Of a stretch of 64,000 nucleotides of DNA, positions 1 through 10,380 are shown in pieces. Location of the stretch: NCBI GenBank assembly GCA_037127315.1, contig JBBBDQ010001920.1:1-64000 (forward strand), given 5' to 3'. The stretch is from Ascarosepion bandense (taxonomy: Eukaryota; Mollusca; Cephalopoda; Sepiida; Sepiidae). Numbering within the stretch: position 1 is the stretch's first letter; each line of letters opens with the position of its first letter. A program made the position numbers and the translations under genes. A model generated the notes under the pieces. That model was not told the origin of the DNA. It saw nothing but the letters and a program-made list of their open reading frames with translations, and did not search any database.

Positions 1-150
1 GCATTATTTTAACTGGGGCTGGACTGACAAGCTTTCCGCAGAAGTGCAAATCTAAAATCAGCAACTTGAAGATGCTATTTTAAGTGAACCTTGATCACAC
101 AGCACAACTGGGCCACACTCTCTCACCTTTCTCCAAAGTATGACAAACAG

Positions 151-253
<103 letters not shown>

Positions 254-328
254 ATCTTAACCTTAATCTGATACTGAAAAAGAGAAAAAGAGATATATCT
301 CCGTGGATATCTTACAATTACCTAAACC

Positions 329-794
329 CATGGTTCCCTACCCCAGGGTAAGTTACCCCAATGGGGTAATGAGCCCATATTTTGCGGGTAACGGATGTTT
401 GGTTTGGGAAGAGGCAATCAGCTTATAATTTCACACTGTGCCAAATTATTAACGAGACAGCATTTCAAAGAAGAATTCCCCCTATCCCAATCTCTCTTAA
501 AGTATCTTTCTTTCAAGCTTTGTGGGAAAATACTCAAAATCTCTCCACTTTTTAGATACCAGATCATAGAACTGTGATCATAGTCAAATTTTGGCTAGGT
601 TACAGCAACTATACCTCTGATTATTATAGATTGGTACTACTGTATTGAATAATTTCCATTAACCTTGTCTGCTTTTGATGTATGAAAATATGATTACTTC
701 TTTTCCTATATTATGGGTATTTGTTCATTGGGGTAATGGATAAAAGTTAAATTGTATTTTAGAGTAATTGCAGCAAAAAGGTTGGGAAACTATG
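329..794. mobile_element. Candidate hAT-like MITE
   Basis: The left end reads CCATGGTTCCCTACCCC and the right end reads GGTTGGGAAACTATG. These are imperfect inverted copies of a 'GTTCCCAACC'-type terminus like those of many hAT-family nonautonomous elements. No transposase coding is visible in between. I could not identify a clean 8-bp target duplication, so the family call is tentative. Confidence 0.4.
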
Positions 795-1419
795 ACAGCC
801 AAATCAGTATTTGGATCACGGTTAATAAACAAAATATATAGCATTTCTTTTTCATGTTACAATAAACAGAACAGACTTCCAAGTCAAAAACCAACACCAA
901 AGCATGCAAACCAATATGGCATTCAAGAGCCTTTCACAGGAAGGGTACTATCATGCAGTGAGAAAAGACTGCTCCATACCACTGCAAGGGGCACATTCTG
1001 CTAGATTTACGATTCCCACCACAAAAGGTGATGGATACCTTATCTTTTTTCAGGCATTTCAGCCAGGTTGCCCAAAGAAATAGGAAACGGTATTCCCCAC
1101 TTGTTAGCAACAAAATAGGAGGTCTTATTTTTATGTTTTCAAGTAGAAAATGGTCATAAACACAAGAGCAAAAACTGTGGGTTACACCACCTTGCCTGCC
1201 ACTATTCACTTGATGGTATAGCAATCAGTGGCATGTCACGACAGGTTAACTATAATGTGTATGAGATACACCATATTGTTGTGTGGAATTAAGAAGTATG
1301 TTCACCTGTGGGAACAAAGATCCACCCACATTTTCTACCTACTGCATCCTGTGATTGAGTGAGCAAAATTGTGAAAGAGAGAGAGAGAGTAAATGTTTTT
1401 ATCACCAAATGTCATGCCA
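795..1419. other. No gene recognised
   Basis: AT-rich sequence with only short spurious frames and a short (GA)n run near 1374-1389. I see no domain or repeat signature. Confidence 0.6.
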
Positions 1420-3272
1420 TCTTCTTCTTCTTCTTCTATGTGCCCTGTCCCTTCAGGACGTAGGCGATCATGGATCTCCACGTCTCCCTATCCCTTGTGG
1501 CTCTTAGTATGTTTGTTCCTGTTGCTCCTGGCAACCCCCGTTCCCTCATCCACCTGATCAGACCCTGCAAATATGTTATCCGCTGCCTTCCTCTGTCTCT
1601 CCTTCCTTCTATCTGGCCAGTCAGTATCAGGTTCTCCAGGCTCTCCTTCCTCATTGCATGTCCCAGGAACTTCAATTGTCTCTTCCTGATGCTCAGCATC
1701 AATTTCCTTTTTGTTGCCATTCTTTCTAACACCTCATCGTTGCTTGTATGCTCAGTCCACGATATCCGTAGCATCCTTCTGTAGAACCACATTTCGGCCG
1801 CTTCCAGTTTTGTCCTCATTTTTGATGATATTGTCCAGCATTCACAGCCGTATTGAAGAACTGACATCACGTAGCAGTCTAGCACTCTTTTCTTCGTTTC
1901 TATTGAGATTTTCCTGTGTGTTAGTATTTTGCTCATCTTCTGGAACGCGTCCTTTGCCATGCCAATTCGCCTTCGGATCTCCGTGTCGCACTTTCCATCT
2001 CCTGTTAGAACACTTCCTAGGTACTTAAATTCTTGGACTTGTTTGATTCTGTTATCCCCTACCTGTATTTTGCATTTTGGGTTGTATCTTTTGCTGATGA
2101 CCATGCACACAGTTTTCTTAAAGTTTATTTGTAGTCCTTTCTTGTCACTCTCCACTGCTACTTTCTGTATGAGATCTTGCAGTTTACTTTCCGTGTCCGC
2201 AATCAGTACTGTATCGTCCGCATATCTTATGTTGTTCAGGTTGTGGCCTCCAATAACAAATCCTGGTGTGTCATCTAGGGTCCTCAAAATATTCTCGCTG
2301 TATAGGTTGAACAAATCCGGTGAAAAGACACATCCTTGTCTTACGCCTTTTTCTATCTTTGTGTATCTACTGAGGTCGTTACCTGCCTGTATGCAGGCCG
2401 TTTGCTGCCAGTAGAGATTCTTGATTATTCTTATGTCTTTGCCGAAAATGTCGAGGTTGCCTAGCATTTCCATCAATTCTTTGTGTCGTATTTTGTCGAA
2501 TGCCTTCGCGTAATCAATGAAGCATAGGTACAAGTCTTTCTTCATTTGTAATGCCCTTTCAGAGAGCATCCTAATCATGAATATGGCATTCCTTGTTCCA
2601 GTGTCCTTGACGAACCCGCACTGTTCCTGCCCTATCTCTGGCCTGATTCTGCTTCTCGCTCTATTCATCAGGATTCTGACCATCAGTTTTGTAATGTGAC
2701 TCATTAAGCTGATAGTTCTGTGTAGTTCGCACTCGTTTGCACCAGGTTTCTTCGGCAGCGCTATAAATATCGACTTGCATAGGTCTTCTGGTATTATTCC
2801 GCTGCTATAAATTTTGTTTATTATGTCGGTAATCTTTTCTATGCCATATTCTTCTAAGGCTGTCAGCAGCTCTATTACTATGCCATCTGGACCAGGTGCT
2901 TTGTTTCTGTTCATTTTGGCCATTGCAGCTTCCAATTCGGAATTTAGTATTTCCGGTCCATCCATCTCCTTGTGTATTCTCGGTTGTTCTCTCTTGTCGC
3001 AAAAGAGATCCTTTATGTAGTCTTCCCATCGCTGGAGTATTTCCTCTTTCTCTAATATGATTGTCCCTTCCTTGGATTTTATGCATCCTGTTGAGGAGCA
3101 GGTTTTTTGTCCTGTCAGTTCTCTTATCTCTTTATGCATCTCTGCTTTGTTGTTCCTGCTCAGTCTCTACTTCTGCACATTTGTTGTTGAGCCATTCCTC
3201 TTTGGCTTGTCTGCATTTGTTTCTTATCTCCCTGTGAAGTTTTTTGTATTCTGCTCCGTGTCTAGTAGGCAT
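1420..3272 (-). mobile_element. RTE-like non-LTR retrotransposon (LINE-R copy 1), 5' truncated
   Basis: A minus-strand LINE whose 3' end is a GAA-type trinucleotide repeat (CTT repeated on the plus strand, 1420-1436), as is common in RTE-like elements that end in short microsatellites instead of poly(A). Coding begins near 3272 and reads through the linker between endonuclease and reverse transcriptase, including a 'CRQAKEEWLN' segment. It shifts frame once near 3139 and then continues in the uninterrupted reverse transcriptase frame. The endonuclease domain is missing here but survives in the related copy at 40.6-43.7 kb. Confidence 0.9.
1436..3139 (-). CDS. LINE-R reverse transcriptase, 567 codons, uninterrupted
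   Basis: This is the reverse transcriptase of an RTE-like non-LTR retrotransposon, the enzyme that copies the element's RNA into DNA at the target site. Visible motifs are NKAPGPDG at about residues 79-86, the first catalytic Asp in FIDYAKAFDK (about 207-216), VRQGCVFSPDLFN (about 266-278), and the catalytic YADD at 306-309. After it come the C-terminal thumb with YRRMLRISWTEH and the RKRQLKFLGHAMRKE segment typical of this superfamily. The upstream endonuclease is lost, so the copy cannot be autonomous. It is nevertheless open over all 567 codons, which points to a fairly recent insertion. The first Met is internal to the ancestral protein and is not a true start. Confidence 0.92.
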   Translation of the reverse strand: MHKEIRELTGQKTCSSTGCIKSKEGTIILEKEEILQRWEDYIKDLFCDKREQPRIHKEMDGPEILNSELEAAMAKMNRNKAPGPDGIVIELLTALEEYGIEKITDIINKIYSSGIIPEDLCKSIFIALPKKPGANECELHRTISLMSHITKLMVRILMNRARSRIRPEIGQEQCGFVKDTGTRNAIFMIRMLSERALQMKKDLYLCFIDYAKAFDKIRHKELMEMLGNLDIFGKDIRIIKNLYWQQTACIQAGNDLSRYTKIEKGVRQGCVFSPDLFNLYSENILRTLDDTPGFVIGGHNLNNIRYADDTVLIADTESKLQDLIQKVAVESDKKGLQINFKKTVCMVISKRYNPKCKIQVGDNRIKQVQEFKYLGSVLTGDGKCDTEIRRRIGMAKDAFQKMSKILTHRKISIETKKRVLDCYVMSVLQYGCECWTISSKMRTKLEAAEMWFYRRMLRISWTEHTSNDEVLERMATKRKLMLSIRKRQLKFLGHAMRKESLENLILTGQIEGRRDRGRQRITYLQGLIRWMRERGLPGATGTNILRATRDRETWRSMIAYVLKGQGT

Positions 3273-3447
3273 TAAATGAAGTTCCTTAACAGGCAAGATA
3301 AGTTAACCTTAAAAAGCTATGGGCAATTTTTGTACACCCTTGGATCAAGCATATATTCTCTAGTGCAAAAACAACAAAAAGAATATATGAAATCAACAAA
3401 AAATTATATATATATTGTATTTTTTGGACTAGGTCTTCGTTTTCGTC

Positions 3448-4045
3448 TTTTCATAAGGATGATTTGCCCTACATCAAATTGAGAAATTTGGTATATGAAT
3501 TTAATTGCCAGTGCAATGCTGGTTATGTGGGGTATACACCCTTACATTTGGAAACAAGAATTAATCAACATGTACCTTCTAACATATGATTTGGCAAAAT
3601 AGATAACGTATGTTGTCTTCCCTCGACAATTATGGAATCAGCTATTGCTCAACACCTAGTAGAGAATATAGCCCGTTCCAAGTCATATAGAAAAGAGTGG
3701 TTCAAAATTTTACATGTAGCTGGTTCCAATACTCATTTAAAGATCTTGGAATCAGTTTGCATATCTTTACAGAAGCCTTGTCTTTGCCGGCAGAAGGATT
3801 TTGCAAAGTATCTTCATTTTATTTTAACTGTCCCTCGATAAATATTTACACACAATTTCTCCTCCCCTCGTTATAGATATATATATTTATATGTATCTTT
3901 ATTTTAGTATTTTCCCCCTTTTTTCACTCTTCACTTTTGTTGCTTTTCTTTCATTTGATTTATAATTCCAATGATTTTCCCCTGATGAGATGTTGGACAA
4001 AAGGGGTCTTGAGACTGTCAATAAATTCCTTGTTTTTAAAGTAGT
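3448..4045 (+). pseudogene. Penelope-like element fragment: GIY-YIG endonuclease end and 3' region
   Basis: Translation around 3460-3580 gives LVYEFNCQCNAGYVGYT followed by an ETRINQH segment. This matches the core of the GIY-YIG nuclease domain carried by Penelope-like retroelements. After a frame disruption the frame at 3632-3841 gives AIAQHLVENI, then KEWFKILHVA, ILESVCISLQKPCLCRQ and a stop. These fit the C-terminal part of the same domain. Downstream is a non-coding tail with a CTGATGAG motif near 3982 and an AATAAA-like end near 4020. No reverse transcriptase is present, so this is a 5'-truncated relic. Confidence 0.75.
3982..4020 (+). ncRNA. Possible degenerate hammerhead-ribozyme motif in Penelope-like tail
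   Basis: CTGATGAG is followed by a short variable stretch and TTGAGACTGTC, in the position where Penelope-like elements carry hammerhead motifs. The conserved GAAA is replaced by GAGAC, so if it is a ribozyme relic it is probably inactive. Confidence 0.3.
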
Positions 4046-4200
4046 ATACAAATTTTGTACCTCCAAACATTTGGATATATAGTGCTGGGGTTGTTGTTTT
4101 CTTATTATTTTTACTGATAAAATGTATTTTGGCAAGCAAGTATGTCATCACAAAGTGCTCGCTATCAGGGTAGAGATAGAGCATTGATAGACACAAAGAG

Positions 4201-4367
4201 TTTGTCACTTTAACTAAGCAGGTTCATGCTGAATTCAGAATTTTGTTATGATGTTTTCACTTGTCAGGGTTGGCAAATCAGCCTTGATGATTGAGAACAT
4301 CATAACTGTGTCCTCTGTCTTCACAAAACAATAAAGTTGGCATGAACCTGCTCAGTTAAGTGACAAA
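4201..4367. mobile_element. Short foldback element (MITE-like)
   Basis: The left arm (TTTGTCACTTTAACTAAGCA and onward to 4228) is repeated inverted at 4341-4367, with one indel. A weaker inner arm contains TTATGATGTT and its inverse. There is no coding capacity. The superfamily is unknown. Confidence 0.55.
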
Positions 4368-4503
4368 TATATTCATCATTTGTAACTCGTTTACAAATGA
4401 AGAATATTAAAAGTTCTGTAATATAATTGTATTGAACACTTTTTAATACAACTGTGTACTTGTATAATTTATTATGACCAAAATCTAAGTAATTAAACAA
4501 ACA

Positions 4504-4654
4504 ATATATATATATATATTAGTCATCCACATACAAGCATTTTTCGCTGCATCACAGCTCATCAGTGTGGCTAAACGCATCCACTTGCTTCTGCCCAGGA
4601 TCAAAACTCAACTGATTTGGTGTCAGTCGGAGTCGCTACTCCCTAAGCCATCAA
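4504..4654 (-). mobile_element. SINE-2 (tRNA-derived, TA tail), degenerate copy
   Basis: In minus orientation the element has a tRNA-like head with an A-box-like TGGCTTAGGGAGTAG and a B-box-like GAGTTTTGATCC. The body segment GATGAGCTGTGATGCAGCG follows, and the element ends in a (TA)n run at 4504-4520. Better copies lie at 38.7-39.2 kb. Confidence 0.7.
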
Positions 4655-4961
4655 CATATGGAATCAAAGAAGGGAAATTTTAATGTGTTGTATATAAGCA
4701 GTATATACACACGCCAGTTGCCAAAAGAACTCAATTCATTTCTGAAGAGTCACACATATAGCAGAAGTGGAAACTGTTTTTAAAATTTTCTTCTCCAGAT
4801 ATATATATATACACACTAGTAAATATTTTTTCTCACCATGAAAAATAAAGATAAGGATAAATGTATATTTATTAATATATAGTTTATAGCTCTGATTTAC
4901 TGCATCAAGCACCCTGTGGGATATTATATATAAATAGTCACACCCACTACAAAAACTATCA

Positions 4962-4962
<1 letters not shown>

Positions 4963-5000
<38 letters not shown>
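4963..5000. repeat. (TA)n microsatellite
   Basis: About 38 bases of TA directly abut the CTAG end of the Helitron that follows. Confidence 0.97.
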
Positions 5001-5001
<1 letters not shown>

Positions 5002-5702
5002 TAGCAGTATAGCCCGGCATTGCTCAGGTGTAATGAAAGCTTTCAAACTAATCCATGGTCCTGGAGCTCAGACTCTTTGGACATTGGCACGAAAGACTAA
5101 AAAGCAATAGTTGTTTCCAGTTAAAATGAAACCGTTGACTGAAAGAAAAATGAATGGATGTAAGTCAAATTTTGATTTCCTGGGATCGATATCAAATAAG
5201 TTTTTTTCATCGTAAACTGAATTTTGAAGACTAAATAAGTCCTCTGAGTAAATGGTATCATGGCTGAGACTAAGAACTACAATTATACCTACTTAGAGCC
5301 AAACCCGAAGCAAAAATGGGCTGAAAAAATACAGACATACAGGTAGATAAACAGATACACACACAAACATCTTGCTTTATATATATATGTATTATCGATT
5401 TTCTGCACTATTGTAAGAACTGCAACCGTGAAACTCCTGAATATGATTTCTTATGTCTTGTCTATGAGTGTAACAAATTTGATTAAAATCGAACCACTCC
5501 TTCCATAACCTGATTTTTTCGCTTATCGATTTTCAATATTTATCGGGGGTACCTCAACACAAAACCTAGCTAAGAACACTTGCAGACACTTATAGTAGAA
5601 TTGTATAAATTTTCAAGAAAATCTGTTCAGCCGTTTCAGAGTCTATAGGTAATGGGCACACACACACACACAGACAAAGTTCCATTTATAAATAAGTTTA
5701 GA
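5001..5702 (-). mobile_element. Nonautonomous Helitron, copy 1
   Basis: In minus orientation the element starts with TCTAAACTTATTTATAAATG and ends GGGCTATACTGCTAG. It lies between an A (5' side) and a T (3' side), the standard Helitron target. A stem of the form CCTG-A-GC/GC-CGGG with an AAT loop lies 8 nt before the terminal CTAG. A (TG)n run sits just inside the 5' end and a TA run lies mid-element. No Rep/helicase coding is present, so it must have moved in trans. Confidence 0.88.
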
Positions 5703-6343
5703 TATAATCTAAAATAAACTTCTAACAATAAGAACAGAGAGATAGTACAGTACCATAGTCTCCTTCTGCAAGATTTCAAACTCAGCTGTCTTTCTTTTAA
5801 ACTGACTACCACTCAAGCTTATACAGTCTAATCAACACTACTACTTAATCCATTCTGGAAGGAACAAGAAATTGATACATAATTATCCATTGAAAAAAAT
5901 ACAACATTAGTGTGTTGAATTCAGGAATTTGAAGTTTACATGGCAATTACATAGAGGAAACTGTTACCCTACCTAACTTCTAGAAAAGCTTATATATAAT
6001 CAAATATCAATATTAACTCCCCAATAAATTATTTTTAGAGTCTGTTCTTATGCTCCTAAAATTAGGAATTACTTGTATTTTGATTGGTCACCACAGACTA
6101 CTTAAGAATGCCTCAATGATTAAAGGTGTTTGGCTAGTTTTGAACCTTTTAAAACTCTTCAACTTGAAATCTGCACCATTACTTGATATGACATGAGTAG
6201 TGTTGAAAAAATATTATAACATATTTATGTCAAAAATTCTAAATAAATATAATTAGCTCTACTTTGTATTGAGCACTTTTTTAAGAATAATTTTTTTCGG
6301 ATACAGAATTTTATTTCAGCATACCTACCTTATACTGGGGTAT
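5703..6343. other. No gene recognised
   Basis: AT-rich sequence without a supported frame or repeat family that I can name. Confidence 0.6.
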
Positions 6344-6404
6344 ATACATACATACATACATCCACACGCACATGCACACACACACATACACATACGCACA
6401 CACA

Positions 6405-6444
<40 letters not shown>
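6344..6444. repeat. Compound (TACA)n/(CA)n/(TA)n microsatellite
   Basis: Runs of CATA, then mixed CA/CG-CA, then about 36 bases of pure TA up to the terminal repeat of the Tc1-like relic. Confidence 0.95.
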
Positions 6445-6445
<1 letters not shown>

Positions 6446-7455
6446 TACTGAGCATAAGTTTGGGACCACGCAAATTTTGTTCACAAATTTTATAAAATTT
6501 CATTTTTAGCAGAATCAAATTCGCCGAGTTTATAATTTTTGTTATTCTTATGCAGATGTCAATTAAAAAAAAGTATTCTTTTCAACTTTAAAGTAAACAT
6601 TTACTCAGTTTGCTACTTGACTCCTCTTATTGTTATCAAGTTTTTTGCCGAAAATTCAGATTCATTCATATATTATAATTACGGTATAATTTATTTTTGT
6701 AAACCATATTACTACAGTATAAATGGCAAGGAAGAAACAGATTAGCATTGAAAAAAGAGCTCAGGTTGAAATTCTTTCGAAAGAAGGATGTTCTGAACAT
6801 GTTATTGCTAAAAAATTAAGCCTATCAAAAATGGTGTGCATTATTGCCTTCAATGACTTTGTGAAACTCAGTTAACTATTGACAGAAAAAGATCTGGTAG
6901 GCCCAGAGTAACATTAATTGTAGAGGATAGGCACTTGATCATAACTAGCAAGAGGAATAGAAGAAATACTGCTCTGGAATTAACAATTGAAATGAATTCT
7001 ACTCGGCAACATCCAGTATCTTTTACTACTGTTAAAGGACGACTTCATTCTGCTGGGCTTAAAGGCTGTGTAGCAGTTAAGAAACCACTATTAAAGAAGG
7101 AGAATAAGGGATGAAATTGATCGTAAAGTTCAAAATGAACTTCCTAAAAATGAACAAATGTTGTTTAAATGCTTGCAGGATGCTTGGAAATCACTTTTAC
7201 CAACTTTATTTTTATAAGTTATTAGAAAGAATGCCAAGGATTTGCTCTGCAGCAATAAAGGCTCGTGGTGGTTTCTTTGATGAAAAGAAAATATGAATTA
7301 ACTTAAAATTTGAAATTACTCTATGTTAATTTTGGTTTTAATTATTGTACAATTGTGAGCAATATATCTATATTTATTCTTCTAAGACATAAAATTTGTT
7401 ATTTTTTTCTCTTAGAGAATAAATCTAAGTGGTCCCAAACTTATGGTCAGTTGTG
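6445..7455 (+). mobile_element. Tc1-like DNA transposon relic with terminal inverted repeats
   Basis: The left end CATAAGTTTGGGACCAC and the right end GTGGTCCCAAACTTATG form a matched inverted pair, with TA-rich flanks consistent with the TA target of Tc1/mariner. The inside holds a broken transposase. Confidence 0.85.
6723..7296 (+). pseudogene. Tc1-like transposase, catalytic core deleted
   Basis: This is the remnant of a cut-and-paste transposase. An ATG at 6723 opens MARKKQISIEKRAQVEILSK, followed by a second helix-turn-helix stretch containing RKRSGRPRV, the GRPR-type linker between the two DNA-binding subdomains. After about 125 codons, with frame breaks, the sequence jumps to the extreme C-terminus (FKCLQDAWKSLLP, then PRICSAAIKARGG in another frame near 7230-7290). 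The central DDE region is missing, so the protein cannot be catalytic. It could only have been moved by a related enzyme. Confidence 0.8.
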
Positions 7456-7821
7456 TATATATATCATTCACTGAGATTAAGCCCATCCTAACTAGCTCAG
7501 AGTTTGAACTACTAGAGTTAACACACTGTGGCCATGATTGTAATTAATATTAGTTTGTGTTCTGACAGTGTTCAGGAATTAAAAATTTCTTTTACTATAA
7601 AATAGCAAAAAACATTCGGACTGCCATTACACACCTATTTTCAAAAAAGAAATCTCATGTACACACGCAAGAAAAATATAATGAAAAGCTAAATCCCAGT
7701 TCCTTGACAGTAATCTTCAATGAAACTAAAATAAAAAAGTGATTGTTGCCCAAATCAAAGCATCAAATAGCTGATCATTAAACATTGACTTTGATGTTTA
7801 AGACATATAGCAAGAATGAAA
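7456..7821. other. No gene recognised
   Basis: Intergenic sequence following the Tc1 relic. I see no supported frame. Confidence 0.55.
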
Positions 7822-8050
7822 GAGTCAAGGTTTTCACATAAAGTCTTATTCCAAGAGGTAACTTCAGAGAAAAGACCACTGGGTTGCTGAAGATGGTTCA
7901 CCTGAAATAGATCTATAGTTCCACTTAACCATGGAATAACGTGTCCGTCGTAATTTTTACATATATTTGCTCTATATGTGTTCATATATGTATATATTTA
8001 GAGCTCTCCTCAAAAGTTATCCTACCAATTTATGTACAGGACACTCCTTT
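7822..8050. repeat. Direct repeat, left copy (about 229 bp)
   Basis: Starts near GTCAAGGTTTTCACATAAA and ends at GTACAGGACACTCCTTT. It is repeated at about 95% identity at 8375-8603. The two copies flank a TA array, a transposon end and a LINE-B fragment. Confidence 0.9.
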
Positions 8051-8054
8051 ACAC

Positions 8055-8196
<142 letters not shown>

Positions 8197-8374
8197 TACA
8201 GGGTGATGTAGAAAGAATTGGAGTCAAGTGGTTAAGAGATGGGTAATGACATTGCATTTAAATTCCTGGAAGTTGTAGTCATCAGGAAAGCAAGAATATG
8301 GAAGAGAGTTCCACAGGTGGGAATTGCAAGAAAAAAAGCTGTAGGAGTAGAATTGTCATCTGCATTTGGTTGAA
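8197..8374 (-). mobile_element. LINE-B fragment (3' coding/UTR part)
   Basis: Shares a long stretch (for example GTTCCACAGGTGGGAA and TAGAATTGTCATCTGCATTT) with LINE-B copies at 10.1, 19.5 and 26.3 kb, corresponding to the minus-strand LWNSLP region of the LINE. The poly(A) end is missing. Confidence 0.75.
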
Positions 8375-8603
8375 GAATCAAGGTTTTCACATAAAATTTT
8401 ATTCCGAGAGGTAACTTCAGAGAAAAGACCACTGGGTTGCTGAAGATGGTTCACCTGAAATAGATCTATAGTTCCACTTAACCATGGAATAACGTGTCTG
8501 TCTGAATTTTTACATATATTTGCTCTATACGTATTTATATATGTATATATATAGAGCTCTCCTAGAAAGTTATCCTACCAATTTATGTACAGGACACTTC
8601 TTT
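8375..8603. repeat. Direct repeat, right copy (about 229 bp)
   Basis: Second copy of the 7822-8050 sequence, in the same orientation. Confidence 0.9.
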
Positions 8604-8633
8604 AGATTCTTCTATATCTACACCACATATATA

Positions 8634-9013
8634 CTACCGGCCATAATTATTAGGCCACCCTAGTATTTTTAAAAGAAATTATGTATTTCATACTATTTTT
8701 AGTATTTATTGCCAAATGAAAATAGAATGGTTCTTTTGTTATGATTACTTTGCAAAATTTTTGAAGGCAAGGAAGCAAAAATGAACTCGTCCAAATCCCA
8801 CTGAATTTTCTTCATTCTTTCATTGATGAAACTGCGATATAGGTAATTAAATATTTATAAATTCACTTAATGCACAAGTTATTGTGCAGTATTAACAAAA
8901 GAACCTTTCTTTTTTTATTTACAATTATTCACTTGGCAATACATACTAAAAAATAGTATGAAATACATCATTTTTTTAAAACATCGGGTGGCCTAATAAT
9001 TATGGCCAGTAGT
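8634..9013. mobile_element. MITE with about 85-bp terminal inverted repeats
   Basis: Left CTACCGGCCATAATTATTAG and right CTAATAATTATGGCCAGTAG are the outer parts of inverted arms that extend about 85 bases, through a shared ATTTCATACTATTTTTAGTA segment. It is flanked by TA, consistent with Tc1/mariner mobilisation. No coding is present. Related ends occur at 8159, 11337 and 48412. Confidence 0.88.
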
Positions 9014-9075
9014 ATATATATATATATATATATAATTACGAATTAAAAGTACATTGCCACACAGAAATCTGGATT

Positions 9076-9108
<33 letters not shown>

Positions 9109-9109
9109 A

Positions 9110-9870
9110 TTAATACAGGTTTCATTGAATAATATAGACAAGTTCTGTCAATTCATTTTGTGTAAGATCTTTTCGTATGATCTGATTAGCTTGATAGTGC
9201 TGTCATTAAAAGACGATATTACACTTAAATGACAATTCTAACATATTCCGACATTTAAAACACCATGGCTATCAATGCACACTTCTTAGAAAAATGCTTG
9301 TTGAAAATACATGTATACTTAGACAAGAAAATAATAAACGAAAACTTAAAATTCTAGAAGCTATCTACATCAAACAGTTTAAACTTAGCTTAAATAAAAT
9401 AAATTTCAACATCCCGACTAACATACTCCAATATCTATAATCGATGGGAGAGGTCATAGTTACTGCGCTTACCCCCTCTACCCATAGTAGTAGCAGTTCG
9501 CAGACCAATCCCCTCATGCCATTATACCCTCATGTGACCAAGAACCACACCACCACCATTTTGTCACCTTCTGAGGCCATCTGCCATGCTAAAAATGGCC
9601 CTGTCTCTGTGGTTTAATTTTCTCTGTTTAATTCCACTCTGTTAATAATTTAAATGTTCTATGTTCACTCTATATTAAATGTTCATTCTTTGATAATGGC
9701 TTATGTAAGCCGAAAGCTCAGACCCAATAAATTACTGCGATTTCTTGTCGTCTTTTAATATCAAACTAATCAGATCATATGAAAGGATCTTACACAAAAT
9801 AACTAGACAGAACTTGTCTATATTATTCAATGAAACCTGTATTAATGAAAAAATGCTGCCAAAATACACA
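9110..9870 (+). mobile_element. Penelope-like element remnant with inverted 5' piece (copy 2)
   Basis: Positions 9236-9440 translate to the end of a GIY-YIG domain: IFRHLKHHGYQ, then ENNKRKLKILEAIYIKQFKL and a stop, the same peptide as in the copy at 10.4-11.3 kb. Next come a 3' region and the GATAATGGCTTATGTAAGCC motif (9690-9720). After that comes a segment at 9745-9860 that reads as the start of the Penelope-like frame (FNETCINEKMLPKYT). An inverted copy of that last segment lies at 9110-9210. Such partial tandem and inverted copies are known for Penelope-like elements. The whole is bracketed by a direct repeat (about 9036-9080 and 9888-9933) next to TA runs. Confidence 0.72.
9690..9720 (+). 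ncRNA. Hammerhead-like core of Penelope-like element
   Basis: TGATAATG is followed by the self-complementary GGCTTATGTAAGCC and then GAAAGC, the order expected for the CUGANGA / stem II / GAAA core. The leading C is changed to T. This is a candidate by motif only. Confidence 0.4.
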
Positions 9871-10078
9871 CAATATATATATATATATAATTATGAATTA
9901 AAAGTACATTGCCACATGGAAACCTGGATTTATATATATATATATATATTTTTATATAACAATTTTTAAACATAATTTTTTTTTAAATGTTGTGGGATTC
10001 ATTTCATTTTAGTCTGTTGGCTAGAAAGATTTATTTGATTTTTATGAGATTTCATTGGGGTTTTTTAGTGCTGATATA

Positions 10079-10380
10079 TTTTTTTTCTAATTGCTTCACC
10101 CCAAGCAAAGCGGTAACAACACTGATGTGCAGGGGGCTACATAAAAGTAAAAAGATTAAATAGAAGAGAATATAGAGAAAGATGAAAGAGCTACAGTGGG
10201 TGTCTGAGAAGGGAGCAAGAGAAGGATGGGAATACAGGTGTGATGACAGTTACGAAGGTAGAGAGAAAGGTAAAGATATACCGGGTGATGTAGAAAGAAC
10301 TAGAGTCAAGTGGTTAAGTGATTGCATTTAAATTCCTGGAGGTTGTAGCCATCAGGAAAGCAAGAATATGGAAGAGAGTT
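10079..10380 (-). mobile_element. LINE-B 3' end with poly(A)
   Basis: The poly(T) on the plus strand is followed by TTCACCCCAAGCAAAGCGGT and GTGCAGGGGGCTACATAA, the conserved LINE-B tail in reverse. It then runs to the GTTGTAGCCATCAGGAAAGC coding remnant. It is 5' truncated where the Penelope-like copy begins. Confidence 0.82.
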
